In this document: in pieces, positions 1-12,302 of the stretch | How positions within the stretch are numbered: position 1 is the first letter of the stretch | How the letters are laid out: each line of letters opens with the position of its first letter | Assembly (NCBI RefSeq): GCF_032854445.1 | Contig: NC_088306.1 | Location: forward strand, 27,129,764 to 27,193,763 | Reading direction: 5' to 3' | DNA from: Liolophura sinensis | Lineage: Eukaryota > Mollusca > Polyplacophora > Chitonida > Chitonidae | DNA: 64,000 bases | Notes under the pieces: generated by a model | What the model was told of the DNA's origin: nothing | What the model saw: the letters and a program-made list of their open reading frames with translations, nothing else | Databases searched by the model: none | Translations under genes and position numbers: made by a program

Positions 1-1110
1 TAAATTCCCCTCTGAAATCTAATCTCTAAACATCGGGCGTGTATGGCGGGTTATTTCGCTTGCCCATTGGCCAAGAGTTACTTACTGAAACGCACGTGTG
101 ATGATTATTGACATTTGCAGGGATTTCTAGGTCGATGGATAATTTTCCAAATTCCCAAGCTTTCATTTATACGAATATCTTGTACGGTGGATACAACATT
201 TTCTGTTTAAGATTTTTAAATTACCTCTACAAAACTTCCACGATACTAGTAAAAAAATACACATTCCAAAAAACGTTTTGATACGCATAAGCTTGTAGAA
301 CTCACGGCAAGAAAACGTTTAAGTCAGCTGAGCCACATGTGTTAAGTATTACCAGCTTTTCTATACTCCCATAAAGTCAGTAGTTAGATAAAGATTGCAA
401 AAAAGTGAAATAAATGATGTATGACATGCTGCATTTCTGTGACTGTAAAATAAACAACGATGAATTCTGCATCACATGGCAAGAAAAAAAAACAGACGCC
501 ATTTATGTCACATGGCTTGTATACCTATGTGGTATTTAGTCCCTATCCAAGCGTCGATGCCTATAGTTTCTATAGCTTATGTTTTCTTGCCGCTTGTTTA
601 ATATTGTCATAGTTGCTACGGTTTGCTTTTCACCACCATGGGCGAATTCCTATCATTGTTCATCCATTCCTAATACAATAAGCGTTTAGTGAATAAATTT
701 GATATGATATACGCGCAAGTGTCCATTTATCACAATGGTGTTCCGTACCTTCCCGCACTACTGTACACACGGCAATTTTACTGGATTTGTATTGTAGTCT
801 ACGTGTTTCGTAATATGAATCCACTATCGATGTTATCATTCCTAGAGAATGACCCCGTCGGTGAGCTAATAGTTAGAGCGTCCACCTCGGGGCTGGTGCT
901 CAGTTCTGAGAGGTTTGAGCAAGGAAACAGGACTGGTTTGCCCGGTGTCACTATGATGTAACTGGGGTTGGACTGCCCTCTCTGGTGTCTTTGCCATGAT
1001 ACTTCCGTGGCGGCAGCACTTTGGCGGCATGGACTTGTCCTGCCACAAGACGACACAATATATGTACACACACCTATTACATACATTACTACAGAAAGGT
1101 AAAAAGTACC
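1..1110. other. Unassigned AT-rich sequence
   Basis: I see no gene, RNA or recognisable repeat. Short open frames on both strands around 690-1090 overlap each other and show no protein family. Confidence 0.5.
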
Positions 1111-1111
1111 G

Positions 1112-1690
1112 TCAGGGTTAACTTGACAAGAGGTCGTATTTCACCTCCTACGTGTGGCCATTAGCCAATTATCACACTCGTCGCTGCTCTGGTTTTGCTC
1201 TCTATGCTGTCAGTCTTTGATGTAATGAAAATACAACATTTTTTTGTAATTCTACAGTCATGTAGATAGTCACGTCTAATAAATTGCAGTTAACATCACT
1301 GCATATTTCTTTTTTCATGTAATGCAGCTTGAGTCATTGTGCTTGGGGGCGTGTAAATTGCTGCTATTTATGCATTTGCATGAACAGTTGGAATAAAACC
1401 CTGATGGAGGTAAACTGACGAGGCCGTGCTTTGCCGGTTACTTGTAAAAATGTACCAGTTATCACACTGTCGTCGCTGCGCTGGTCATACTCTCTATGCT
1501 GTACATCTGCAATTATATTTTGTTGTATTAGGTGGGCTGAGGATCCCCGAGGCGTGGCCTTTTTGTATTGTTTTAATGTGATTGTATATTTAATGTTATG
1601 AAAATATACCATCTAGATACTTCTGGACCAGCGACGTCTAATGAATTGTAACGGCCGCAATGACTTTCTATTTTCATTCCTGTTTCACCT
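1112..1690 (-). repeat. E1 interspersed repeat, two partial copies in tandem
   Basis: Two minus-strand copies of the window's most abundant repeat lie head to tail. Markers shared with other copies, read here on the plus strand, are CTGCTCTGGTTTTACTCTCT (the end block; here with small changes near 1190 and 1475), GACGTCTAATAAATTGCAGT (near 1273) and the TCCCCGAGGCCTGG-like block near 1540. The first copy lacks part of its middle. Confidence 0.75.
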
Positions 1691-1859
1691 ATACATTTAC
1701 CTTCATCTTAGCACAACATTATTCTACTAAACCTTGTTTGGCTCTTGCTTTGGTGTTGCGTGGCATGCCTTCATTTCACGTTTTAGCCAGTTGAGGAGAT
1801 TTAGGAGTGAGCTTACATGATCACTGTACTGGGTCGTTAACAGTAGACGGTATGCAATG

Positions 1860-2225
1860 TTAGTGAAAGTAACCACAGAAGCTTGTCCAGGCGAAATTTC
1901 CCGCGCCTCAGCAGCTGTCAAAGACTAACTAACTTGAGGGTATTGATTAACAAGATAGGTTTAATCAGACGATTTACCCGCTGTCGACATTTGGTTGGAG
2001 GATATTGTGTGCTTGTCCAGTTTCCTTGAATATATCAGGCAATCTGAGTAACGCCTCTAGATTCATATATGTGTCTATAGGAGTCTGATCTCCTTTGTAG
2101 GTGTGTTGGTTGATATGACCGCTCTACTTCACCCTTTCAAAGATAAGCTGACTTTTACGACGACGAGTGACAGTATCAACAAAATGAAAAACAGATTGAC
2201 ATCGAGCAACAGTTACTATCGATGC
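1860..2225 (+). repeat. Local triplicated segment, copy A (partial)
   Basis: This stretch is colinear with parts of 5200-5540 and 11200-11500. Shared landmarks in order are a TCAGCAGCTG block, GGGTATTGATTAACAAGATA followed by GGTTTAAT, a CTGTCGACA block with GATTGGA-like sequence after it, a TTTCAAGATAT-like block, and AGTGTCAGTATC-like sequence near 2167. It is diverged and I see no gene in it. Confidence 0.6.
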
Positions 2226-2920
2226 CTTCTATTTCTATGTTTTCTGCTGAGGCCTAGAATCACGGGCTAAAGGCATGTCAGGGTTTCTGTCGATTAGACA
2301 ACAGACAAGGGTGGAAGACATACTGGACGTCGAACTATCAGAAGCTGACGTAATTACAATGGCTGGAATAGTTATGAGTCCATGCTCAAATACCGTTATT
2401 TTCCAAGCATCCTGGCCATGAAATACATGTATCCAGCATGGCTCAACAGGTTGTGAAAATTTCACAGCCTTTTCCTAATTTTGTTTAAGTGCCCAACCAT
2501 GTTCCATTTTTTTGCTATTTTGTTGACACAATACTGATATTAATCTAATGCAGCACGTTGCTAAACAAGATTAGTAATGGTGGGGATTTCTACGGATAAT
2601 TGAAGTGACTTTTAATGATTATAATTTACATTCAAGTAGATTAAAATTATCTCCCGGTTCCCCCGAGATCCCAAAAATCGCGCACTGTAATATTGCGAGG
2701 AACACTGATGGATTAGCTCCATAGCTGTGTTATGTCAAGCTTAATGTGAGACGCCAAACTCATTAGTTACCTATCATTCGTTAAATAAATGTTCACCTTT
2801 TTCAGAATTAATTTCAACCTGAGTTGGCTCAATCTTTATGAAATTCGAATTTTAGAAAACTTTATGTTATTGAGAATAATAATAATAATTCAAAGGAAAT
2901 ATAGTATATAACGTACATAA
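2226..2920. other. Unassigned sequence
   Basis: A 76-codon minus-strand open frame at 2235-2465 starts at GTG and matches nothing I know. A short AAT-repeat lies near 2875. Nothing else is recognised. Confidence 0.4.
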
Positions 2921-2924
2921 ATAT

Positions 2925-3290
2925 TACAGAATTATGGCCTTATTTCGCCGGTTTTGTGTGATCATTTGTCAGGCTGTCGTCGCTGTTCTAGTTTTACTCT
3001 GTGTGCTGTTAGTTTTTTATTGCATTGTATTCCTGCCTTAACCAGGACTTGCTGCTCTGCTAAGCATCCGCGAGACTTGGCCCCTTTGCTTTGTTTCAAT
3101 TAGACTGTTTGTCAAATGTAATGACCACATAGTATTTGAGTATATGTAGACGTGAAATAAAATGGAACTAGCATCACTGCAATGCGCGATGAGTCTATGG
3201 AGGCGTGTAATCTGCTATCTGTTAAGCATGTACATGGACAGTCGGAATGAAATCCTAACTGAGGTCAAATGACAAGACAAGATTTTATGT
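2925..3290 (-). repeat. E1 interspersed repeat copy
   Basis: A diverged, nearly full minus-strand copy. It contains the TGTCGTCGCTGTTCTAGTTTTACTC end block near 2967, the CATCCGCGAGACTTGGCCCC junction block near 3065 and the 3' part with the TAACATCACTGCA-like block near 3168. Confidence 0.7.
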
Positions 3291-3310
3291 TATATACATG
3301 CACTTTCCGC

Positions 3311-3313
3311 ACA

Positions 3314-3348
<35 letters not shown>
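3311..3348. repeat. (CA)n microsatellite
   Basis: Nearly perfect dinucleotide run of about 19 units with one AAC interruption near its start. Confidence 0.95.
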
Positions 3349-3349
<1 letters not shown>

Positions 3350-3351
<2 letters not shown>

Positions 3352-4454
3352 CATAGATTAAACTGGATTTTTGTGAGTTTTGTGCCAGCGGTTTGGATTA
3401 GCGCACTGTGGAGCCATGGTTTTTCCCGTTCTCTGTGGTTGTGTTCTTCATGTAACAAGGCGTGAATGATAGTATCAACTGGAGCTGACACCCGTGAGAT
3501 TTAGACAGACAAAGCAAATGAGAGACGGGAATGGAGTATTCACTTGTTACGGGTTAAGTGCAAGTACAACTGTATAATTGTTTCCTTGTTTGATTTCCTT
3601 TGCTGTGTTTTTCTTTATATGATGTGCTTCAGAATTCGCTATGCAAGGAAACACCAACAGCATTATTGGAACCACCAAGTTTTTTGTCAAATCTTCGAAT
3701 GCAATACATCCTATTTATCTGACGCCTTAGCTGCCTGATGTTGCAACTCGACGTATACCCTCGGACTGATCACATTTCAAGTGGAGCATTCTGGTACGGC
3801 ATGTCGACAACAGCAAACAGCATTCAAGTTACCGTTAGCAACAACAAAAGGAGTACGCACACCACACCATCTCTGACTCGCCGATAAAACTCAGGGGTCA
3901 AAGTAACGCTTACCCAATGGTCATACACACATTGACGAACATCTAAATCGGGGAAGATAAGCAGTACTTTTAACTACCGGTGTGCAGAGTGTCTGACGTG
4001 CTGGCTGCAGCACTGCAACATTGCTTAACGATGTTGTGGCGTCATTGAAGGACGTATCGCAGGACAACGTGACCGCAACCAAGTCTGCCTCAGACGATTA
4101 CTTGCTGTTTCTGGGTTTAATGTGACCATGGTCTGGAGTGAATCGAGCGGGTTCTATGGCTGTTTAAAGTATTTTTGAAGTGTGTCAAACGAATCCACCG
4201 ATCTCGCACAAACGCCGTTACCCGCGGACGTTGCGTTAATCCTGCGACAACCATACCAACTGCTTGATTACGTTCGTTTTACGTCAGTCTTACATCACGC
4301 TTGACATGACGTCTTGATGCCTTTTTTAAGACCGAACGGGTGACTGTTTGTAATGGCTTGAGTATGACACCAAACTGGCAGATCGGAGTATGCAGAGTTG
4401 TAACACGTAAGTTATTCTGTGAATTCGTATTCCAAGGTCTATAACGGATTTTAA
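3350..4454. other. Unassigned sequence
   Basis: No gene, known repeat or RNA was recognised between the CA microsatellite and the triplicated segment. Confidence 0.5.
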
Positions 4455-5545
4455 TGTAGTATGTACGCGTATTATCTGATTAGTTTAAGCATTTTTAGAC
4501 TTCTGCAAAGATTAAGGCACAATAACTTTATTGGGCCTAGTATAGTAAGTGAACAATTCTATGTAGAGACGTTTAAATACTCAGCTGATGACAAGTCAGA
4601 CTTCCATTTCCAGGAAATGAAGACGTTGATACAGACGACATGTACTTATACAGAATACATCGTACATCTGTGGGAACCCAGACTGTCATACCCTTAAGTT
4701 AAGATTAGAGATTTCTGGCTGGAAAGATGTCAAGTAATTCCCTAATTTATCTGATAGGTTTCTATCGCCATGATCCAAAATTTCGCTCCTGGCCAATAAA
4801 TTAAAAACTAAATTGTTGAGGCTAAGTTACTTTTATAAGCAAAACCTTTCCAACGGTTCTGTCGGATTTCCTCTCACCGTTATCGCATGAGTTAAATATT
4901 CTGGAGTATGATATAAAATATAATAAAGGGCTGACAGGATAGACAGTAAACTTTACATGGCTACTCCATCGCTGACCGGATAGACCGTAAACCTTACATC
5001 GCTACTCTATCACCATTTCTTATTAATCGAACTCCAAAGAAGAGTGACTGCAAATAAACCACTTCAATACCCTTCTATCAAAATTGACGTACCAGAACGT
5101 TTGGCAATCAGTGTACGTCTATATAAACTCTACAGAGACCATGGACAGAATAGAGCTGTCATTGTTGGCTGGACAAGAGAACTTTGTTCAAAGTCAACAG
5201 CGGCTTATCACGACAAGGCTTCCGGTCTGTCAGCAGCTGGTCAAGTACTAACTGCAGGGTATTGATCAAGATAGGTTTAATCTTGAGCGTGCTGATTGAT
5301 CCACTGTCGACAGTTGATTGGAAGTTATAGTATTCTTGTCCAATTTACTTCAAGATTTCATTGGTGTTATCCAATAAACGCCCATGCGTTCTGCTATGTG
5401 GCTAAAGGAATCTGCTCTGTTTTGTTGGTGTAATTTTTGCATGACCGTTGGACTTAACCCTTCCCAAGATCATTTGATTTCTACAATGAGTGTCAGTATC
5501 AGTAAAATGACGACAAACTGTTATATAACAACAGTTATTCTCGGC
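4455..5545 (+). repeat. Local triplicated segment, copy B
   Basis: Colinear with 10700-11500 over about 1 kb. Shared blocks include TGTAGAGACGTTTA (4562 and 10805), a CAGAC..TTCCAGG stretch ending in CTGTGG..ACCCAGACTG, a TTTGGCAATCA block, CATTGTTGGCTGGACAAG, CTTCCGGTCTGTCAGCAGCT and the GGGTATTGAT..AAGATAGGTT block. An open frame at 4461-4697 covers the left part. Its counterpart in copy C is also open, but the differences between the two fall on all three codon positions and there is a 2-nt indel, which argues against selection on a protein. Confidence 0.7.
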
Positions 5546-6109
5546 GTCAAATAAGCCACCTCAGTAATCCGAGCCTCTGAAGTTTGATTGACTGCAGTTT
5601 TATCTGACAATCTTTCATTCTGCTTGGATATGTGTCGTTGAACCCTGTTGTAATGAATTTCGGAATTCGTTGGCGTCACCCGCCTTGTATTTTCTCATTA
5701 ATCGTCTATCGGTGTTCCGCACGTTTTTGTACGTTGCCTTCAAACCTGTAAGCTCTCGCGGTAAAGCATTATTTTTTTCAGTATTTGGAGTCAGTTACTG
5801 TCCTCAGATCAATATGTGGGGATCAATAGTCACGTGTGCTTTATTGTGAGTAGCCGTCTAACTACATGTAGCTGGATAAGACGGATTGAAATATATATAT
5901 ATGCATATAAATATATATATGGAATGCCACCAAAATATTTTTATCCATCTCAAGTTATATCTGTACAGCCTGTATTCGATTCCTTTGATTCACTAAGTAA
6001 GCGGGGTAAACAAGCTTAACGTTCCAAGTCAATAACTGCAAGGGCAAAAGCACTAAAGAACTACGAAAGTATATAAAGCACGAAATTAGTTTGGTTCGGA
6101 ATGGTAAAC
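5546..6109. other. Unassigned sequence with a short AT-repeat
   Basis: An imperfect ATATAT tract lies at about 5890-5920. No gene or named repeat was recognised. Confidence 0.5.
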
Positions 6110-6120
6110 TGATATTGTTA

Positions 6121-6624
6121 CCGGCCCGGATGACTCGGCTGTTAGAGCGTCCGCTTCGGAGGCGGTCGATCCTGGGTAGGATCACACATCCGATCTCTTA
6201 AAAGACCTTAAAATACGGAGGTGTAGCTTCCTCTCTTGGCGTTCAGCATTAAGGGGTAGTGTAAATGGTTAACCCGTATCAGGATAATGGCTCGGGCGGG
6301 GCAGCTTACTTGCCTTCTGTAAGTCGTCTCAGGGAAGCAGCACTAAATAAAGGAGTGGTGGAAATTCGTGACGAAAGTTTGTGTTAAGTTTAGAACGCAA
6401 AAAAAAAAAAAAAATAAAAGATGCATCTGTACCACGATTGTTTTGTCTTGTAAATGTAAGGCACAAGGCACTGTGTGTATGTGATTGACAATAAATCTAG
6501 TTTCAACGAGGACAACAAATCCATTTATAGCGATTTTACGTGTACTCTAAGGATTTTTTCGACGTCAGATAACTGAAAATTGTTAACGACGACGTTGAAC
6601 CTCAAGCACTCACTCACTCATTCT
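6121..6624 (+). repeat. tRNA-derived SINE (family A), interrupted copy
   Basis: The copy starts CCGGCCCGGATGACTC with a tRNA-like head (A-box-like GACTCGGCTGTTAGAGCG, degraded B-box-like region near 6170). A conserved central domain follows (TTCCTCTCTTGGCGTTCAG, then CGGGCGGGGC and GTAAGTCGTCTCAG) and the copy ends in (ACTC)n. TGATATTGT at 6110-6118 and 6625-6633 is a 9-bp target-site duplication. About 140 bp containing a poly-A run (6399-6414) interrupts the copy compared with 31801-32142. Confidence 0.8.
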
Positions 6625-6639
6625 TGATATTGTCCACAA

Positions 6640-7292
6640 AGAACACTGACCATCCGGCGACTAAAATTAAATCTATTGCCTTAGGCAAATCTATTGGAGG
6701 CTACGCTGGCGATATGAAACATGTCCAAAAATTTCTCTATGATGATGTACCGATCCCGTATTACAAGAAACAACAGGCTATCAACCTGCTGTCGATGACA
6801 AGTGTTATGAACATTTCTGTTTTTGCCTGACCCGCCAACAGCTTGAATTCGAGATAGGGATGGTGATTTGGATGACCTGTCGAGGGGGGAATTTGTCTGG
6901 GATTAAGATCCCCCGGCGTAACTATAATCAACCGTTTTACATCAAAATGAGTTGGTAAAACTTAACCCTTACATGCTGAGTTTTAATAAAGCTTCGCCTC
7001 CATGCCCTATTCCTTACTGGCTCCTACAGCGTTCGAGTAGATCTGTGTGTACCAAATCTTACTCAGTGTTTTGGTTGCCAGAAATTCGGGCACGGCAGGG
7101 GCCAATGCAACAAAAACGTTGTCCGTTTTCAGTGCTCAGAGGAGGCCATTGGGGCTTCGATTGCATAAACTCTGAAGACACGGGTGTGGTTCACCCGTAT
7201 AAGCAAGAAATGGGTGTAATCCAGAGCCCTGTACTATCACCAACTCTATTTAGTATTAAAATGTACTGACTCGCTTTAAAACACATCAACAT
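6640..7292 (+). pseudogene. LINE ORF1/RT scar with large internal deletion
   Basis: Remnant of the same broad LINE group as the 15.5-21.5 kb element. Residues resembling an ORF1 N-terminal part are encoded at 6640-6830. Near 7068-7112 a second frame gives CFGCQKFGHGRGQC, a CCHC zinc knuckle. About 70 bp after it the frame reads QEMGVIQSPVLSPTLFSIKM, which is reverse-transcriptase motif B of the main element (QEMGVFQG..LSPTLFSIK). All the endonuclease and the first half of the RT are therefore missing. Similarity fades after the ACTGACTCGCTTTAAAAC stretch. It is non-functional and was presumably joined by deletion or by template switching during reverse transcription. Confidence 0.75.
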
Positions 7293-9180
7293 GAAATCAT
7301 GAAAATATTATGATAGTTTGTGACTAACGACTGAAACATTCATGGTTAGGAGTTTAAAAGTTCCAAAGATATTGTCAGGTTTAATAGCCTTGATGTGAGG
7401 GCGGTATCTTTTTTCATCCCAGAACACCGTTTCATGTATGCAATGGTCGTGTTACTGCAGTTTACAACAGGGACGCAATTTTAAGAAGCCATTTTAAATC
7501 TTTGTATATATCTATTAAACATTTCTAAACGCACCTGCTTATCGTTGTTAATAAAACATCGCTAAAAACTTTGTATGGATGTACATTAATGGGAAGCAAA
7601 ATAAACTATATGCTTAATGTTTCTACAATGAATCAAAAGCTTAAATAAAACAGCGAAAACCACGCTGAGCTTCCTCTAGTTTTTTTTTTTAATTTGGGTA
7701 TATCACATGGACTGCAATTGTGCTGTGAATAAATGTTCAATAAACGTGGTTTCTGATATAGGACGGCAAGTATATAGTATAAGCTACTTGGCTAACTCTA
7801 TTCGACTTCCCGGGAGTGGGAAGATCTGTCAGCAACCTATTCCACTTCCTGTCTACGGCTTCAGAATTCATCTTTTCGTTCCGCACTGAGTTGTGTACAT
7901 TTCCCAGCGGTTCTATAACTTGTCTAAATGCAATGCAAAAGTTAAGTACTCTTTCAAAATTCCTCGATGGTTGCTGCATTCTATGCAAGATCCCTTGACA
8001 CATGCAATACTATGAAAACGCCTGTCAAGTTTTAGCACAAAGAAGAATTTACGAAATTTCTTTTTCGTTCGATTTCTGGGGCACGAGGGCTCAAAACCAA
8101 CGTTTGGGACTTACATTAGTGGGGTGAACAGAAAGAGGAGTCTCGATGAGTACTACTTAACTGTCTCTCATGTCTTGGTCGCCCAAGGACAAATTTGGAA
8201 CAGATTTTGTGATCGGGATACTCCTCTTTGATGTGGGAACACGCTGCTTTAAGCGACATCTGGAAAAGGTATCCAGGACACAGTAAGCTTTTTGTGGCAA
8301 AACTAGATATGTCGTCAATTTAAAATCATTTTCGGTTGTTTGCCAATGCGTTTTAAATCCTCTTTCTTCGTATGATATCTCCTTTCTTCACGACTTTTAT
8401 AGTTTCGAAATAGTTCAGTTTTCCTTGTCACCCGTCTTACAAAGACTTTCTTTAAAGGTTTGGCAGCAATGACATGTAGGGCCGTTTTTTGTGCTTCAAC
8501 TTCGTGCCCCAAAAATTGCATTCAGTTAGACTGCACATCACTTTTACAGCCCTGTTCTTCGGGGAAGAGTGTATGATGAGGTTATGTACCAGAGTTGCAA
8601 ATCTGTTCTCTCGCTATACTGACTTTTGTTTTTGATGTTGCAATCCACTCTGACTCTTATGTTCCAAACGATAAGCTTAATCTCTTTGTTCTAGCGCCAA
8701 TGCCGTATTTCCAAATAACACCCTTTTGTCTGTCTTTCTCTTTGTGATTTTTTAAAACTATTTCTCCCTGTGCTTCTGTTTTGAACCGTCCACTGTACCC
8801 TTCGATCTTGTTTCTGTTGTCTTGTAACTGGTTTTGGACTTAACCTCCAAAACTTCACCTAGTAACTCTTTCTGCCTTTCTTTCTAAATGTTTCTTTTGT
8901 CTAATTCGTGCTAGTTGTCTTTCATGTTTTTCCCTCTAGGATATCTTTATTGCATTTTTTAGATGGTTGGGCCTTTAGTTCAACACGTCTTTCTTTCGCT
9001 CTTCCCTGTTGTTCCTGTAAATATTTTTGGTATTTTTCTGGGTTGTCTTTTTTTAGCTTCTGTCCATACTTTGCGTCTCTGGAGGCCATCATGCTGCCAA
9101 AAAAAAATTCAAAATCAATACATATGAGTTATATGATTTAAATGTTTGACGACGTAAACAGTGCTTGGCCCAGTTAATTA
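7293..9180. other. Unassigned sequence
   Basis: Overlapping short frames on both strands at 7700-8000 and 8300-8520 look like chance. The stretch 8750-9080 is pyrimidine-rich on the plus strand. No family was recognised. Confidence 0.45.
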
Positions 9181-9243
9181 TGTATTTATTTGATTGGTGT
9201 TTAACGCTATGCTGAAAGATATTTCACTCACAAGCTGCCATAT
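9181..9243 (-). repeat. SINE family B, 3' tail fragment
   Basis: TGTATTTATTTGATTGGTGT followed by TTAACGC and ATATTTCACTCACA matches the tail end of family B copies elsewhere in the window, such as 34490 and 35541. Confidence 0.6.
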
Positions 9244-9414
9244 CAATTTTATGAAGGTACCTTACATAAAACAGACTTTTGGTAACTTGCTGCTGTTTTT
9301 TTATCGCCTTCGAATGTGAAGGTGCTGCAGAATTGTATCTTACCAACGATCAGAATGTGTTATCTTACACGATGCTGTCTGGTTCGCGGTGGTAACAATG
9401 ACTTTCCGTATTGC

Positions 9415-10535
9415 CTGAAATATAATTAAAGGCGCACAACATAGAGTGTACAACTAGAGCAGCGACGACAGTTTGATAGCTGCCAAATGGTCACACGATA
9501 CCAGTGAAACACAGTGAAATCTGTTTACCTGTGATTTGGAAAGGTAGAAATAGAAATGACTTAATTAATCTCAAGGCATTGTTTTTTTTTTCTTACTTAA
9601 TTCGGATTTTTTCTAACTGTTCATGTAAATGCGTAAATAGTAGAAAATTTCCCCCACCCAACCACGATAGTTTAAGCAGTATTGAGTGGAGTGACGTTAG
9701 TTATAATTTATTAGATGTCACTTGACCAGGCAAAAGTACTCTAAATGCTGTCTTGTCATAACCTTTAATATACAAGCACATTAAAAGAATGCAAAGCCAC
9801 CGGGCCTCCTGGATGCTTAGTGCACCACCAGAATCCTGGTTTAAACAGAAATACACAACATAAAAGACTTACAGCATAGAGAGTAAAAGCAAAGCAGCAA
9901 GGACCATGGTTTAAGCCGAATTACATCTAGGTTCAACAAAATGCACTGATGTTAATTGCAATTTATTAGACGTCACCCGTATAAAGTACTCAAAATGCTG
10001 TGCTGTCATCACATTTAACATTACAATCACATTAAACCAATGCAAAATAAATAAACTATTTATAACCGTGCAATTTAATTAAAGACGCACAGATAGTAAA
10101 ACCAGGGTAACGACGACAGTGTGATAGATGGCTAATGATGACAGGTAACCAATGTTATACAGCCTCTTGTCAGGTTACCTAAGTCAGGGTTTTATTCTAA
10201 CTGTTCATCTAAATGTATAAATAGTAAAAATTTACACGTTTCCCCCCTCCCCACTAGAATTAGGGGGGAAAAGGGTCACATGGATGTTATTTGGAATTTA
10301 TTAGACGCCACGGGTCTAGAATTATTCAAAATGCTGCGTTGTCACATTAAACATACAGTGAAACTAAAACAATGCACAGGGACCAGGCTTCGGGGATGCC
10401 CAGTCCATGTGGGAATACAATATGCAAAGGTATTGCAGCATAGAGAATGAGAACCAGAGCAGCGGCGACAGCGTGAAAGTTGACCACACGTAAGCCTCTT
10501 ATCACTTCGCCTTACCATGGATTCAACAAAATTAG
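9415..10535 (+). repeat. E1 repeat cluster, about four copies head to tail
   Basis: The end block CAGAGCAGCGACGACAGT-like sequence recurs near 9457, 9890, 10100 and 10450. The middle block (TCTAACTGTTCATGTAAATG) occurs near 9613 and 10197. The distal block (AATTTATTAGACGTCAC) occurs near 9705, 9960 and 10298. Each copy ends in the ACAATGCAAAG..CCAGGCCTC-like block and runs into the next, so the array is tandem rather than scattered. Several copies are internally deleted. Confidence 0.75.
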
Positions 10536-10538
10536 ACT

Positions 10539-11500
10539 GTGATTAAATGCTACGCCCAACAGAACTGCACGCCAAGTCGATTTATGAACATTCTGTCCGT
10601 TTCAAGGGCACGTACATTCATGTATACACGTAATTTGACTATGATGGCATCTCGGGAGAGAGATTCATATGTTCCATTCTTGCGGGACTTGTCGATTGCA
10701 GTTAGAGGAATGTTTCAGACGTTTAAGCCAATGACGGATACGATATTTCAGAAGTTAATGAATGCTCAGAGTATTGCCAAGGCATCAAGTACGTCAACAG
10801 TTCTGTGTAGAGACGTTTATATGGAGTCAGCGGTTGACAAGCCAGACTTTAATTTCCAGGCAATAAAGAGGCTGATACCCGTGACATGTATCAATAGAGA
10901 ATATGTGATAGGTCTGTGGAGACCCAGACTGTGATATCCTGATGTGAAACTTAACTGACTGTTATCATAGATAGTAGTTTTTGCATCGCGACTGCGTGGC
11001 CTTTTCCTATGAATCGGATTCCAAGGGAGCGACACTAAATAAACCCTCCTATCTACACTGATGTGCCAGATTGGGAAAGTTTGGCAATCAATGTGTGTCT
11101 GTATAAGCGCCACAGAGATCATGTAGTCCTGCCAGTGAACACAGTAGAATTGCCATTGTTGGCTGGACAAGTAAACTTCAAAGTGAAGAGACAAGGTTGC
11201 TAGGACAAAGCTTCCGGTCTGTCAGCAGCTGGCAAAATCTTTACTTTCTTCAGGGTATTGATTAACAAGATAGGTTTAATCGTGAGCGTGCTGTCGACAG
11301 ATGATTGGAACTTATTGTCTGCTGGTTCCATTTCTTTCAAGATATCATTGACATTATCCGATTAACGCCAATACGTTGTGCTATGTGTCTGTAGGAATGC
11401 TGGCTGTCATTTTGGAGTCGTGTTGGCTTATTATCTCAAAGATTGTTGTACTTAACCCCTCTCAAGATTAGTTGACTTTATATGTTAAATATACCCACTC
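10539..11500 (+). repeat. Local triplicated segment, copy C
   Basis: Third and least deleted copy of the segment also found at 1860-2225 and 4455-5545. A 131-codon open frame (10539-10934) ends at the same position relative to the shared blocks as the frame in copy B, and both end near an LW.PRL motif. No signal peptide or known domain is visible. Codon-position differences between copies do not favour a gene. Confidence 0.65.
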
Positions 11501-12302
11501 ATTTGTCAAGAAGTTTGACGAAGAGATGTTCATTGTAATCAACAATGTTCAGGGATTCTTCTCTTCACTTTGGTTGTTACAAAACACATACCTCCGTTGT
11601 CAGTTTCAGTTTCACGTGGTCGTCGGGTTTATGCAGAAGACGACCAAGTCTAAAGATTGCTGTGTTGAAAGCCTACATTTCTTTGGAATAATTCAACGAA
11701 ATAATATTACCTGGAACTGTGATTTAATTTTACAAGCATGTAATCTTGAAACGATAATAATAATTGCCTCTGCTTATTTTATGAATGATTTAACTTTGTT
11801 GAAGATTGAGACAAACGTTATGACAATACATATTTTTTCTGCTCGAGTGCTACAATAAGTTTCATTTCACGTTTTTCGGCCTGTTGAGTTTTCTGATGTA
11901 TAGGCCGTTTTATAGAATAATGGGAAAGGAAGCATGTCATGTTAACATGTGCTACAGAATCAAGAATAATTCCCACCAGTTTTATGTACAGGGATGAAGT
12001 GGACGTCAAATGAAGACGGCAACACGGTAAAAGTGTCTACATTTGTCAGAGCAAAACTTAATAATAACAGAAAACCTTGTGTTTTCATTGGAAGTTTTAT
12101 CATCCATCGTTCTTGTAATTAGCCAGTATTTTTCAGAATTTCCTGTCAGCTAGTGGCTGTTGAGGGCGGTGTCCTTGTGGTCTCGTTACCCTGGATGCGA
12201 TCGATTGGTTGGTTATGAGCCAGAATGGACCATTTTGCTCCTGGAGGAAAATTATTCATAGTATAAAAATGTCATTTTAGTAGAAACTGTTGACTCCTTC
12301 TT
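11501..12302. other. Unassigned sequence
   Basis: A plus-strand frame at 11472-11858 is open for 128 codons but begins inside repeat copy C and shows no family. I treat it as chance. Confidence 0.4.

Noticed and set aside
2235-2465. 76-codon minus-strand frame
   Set aside because: GTG start, no splice context, no family.
6121-6200. tRNA gene at the SINE head
   Set aside because: The cloverleaf is degraded and the sequence continues into the SINE central domain. The same applies at 31801 and 34734.
10539-10934. 131-codon frame in triplicated copy C taken as a gene
   Set aside because: Comparison with copy B shows a 2-nt indel and substitutions at all codon positions, which does not support protein-level selection.
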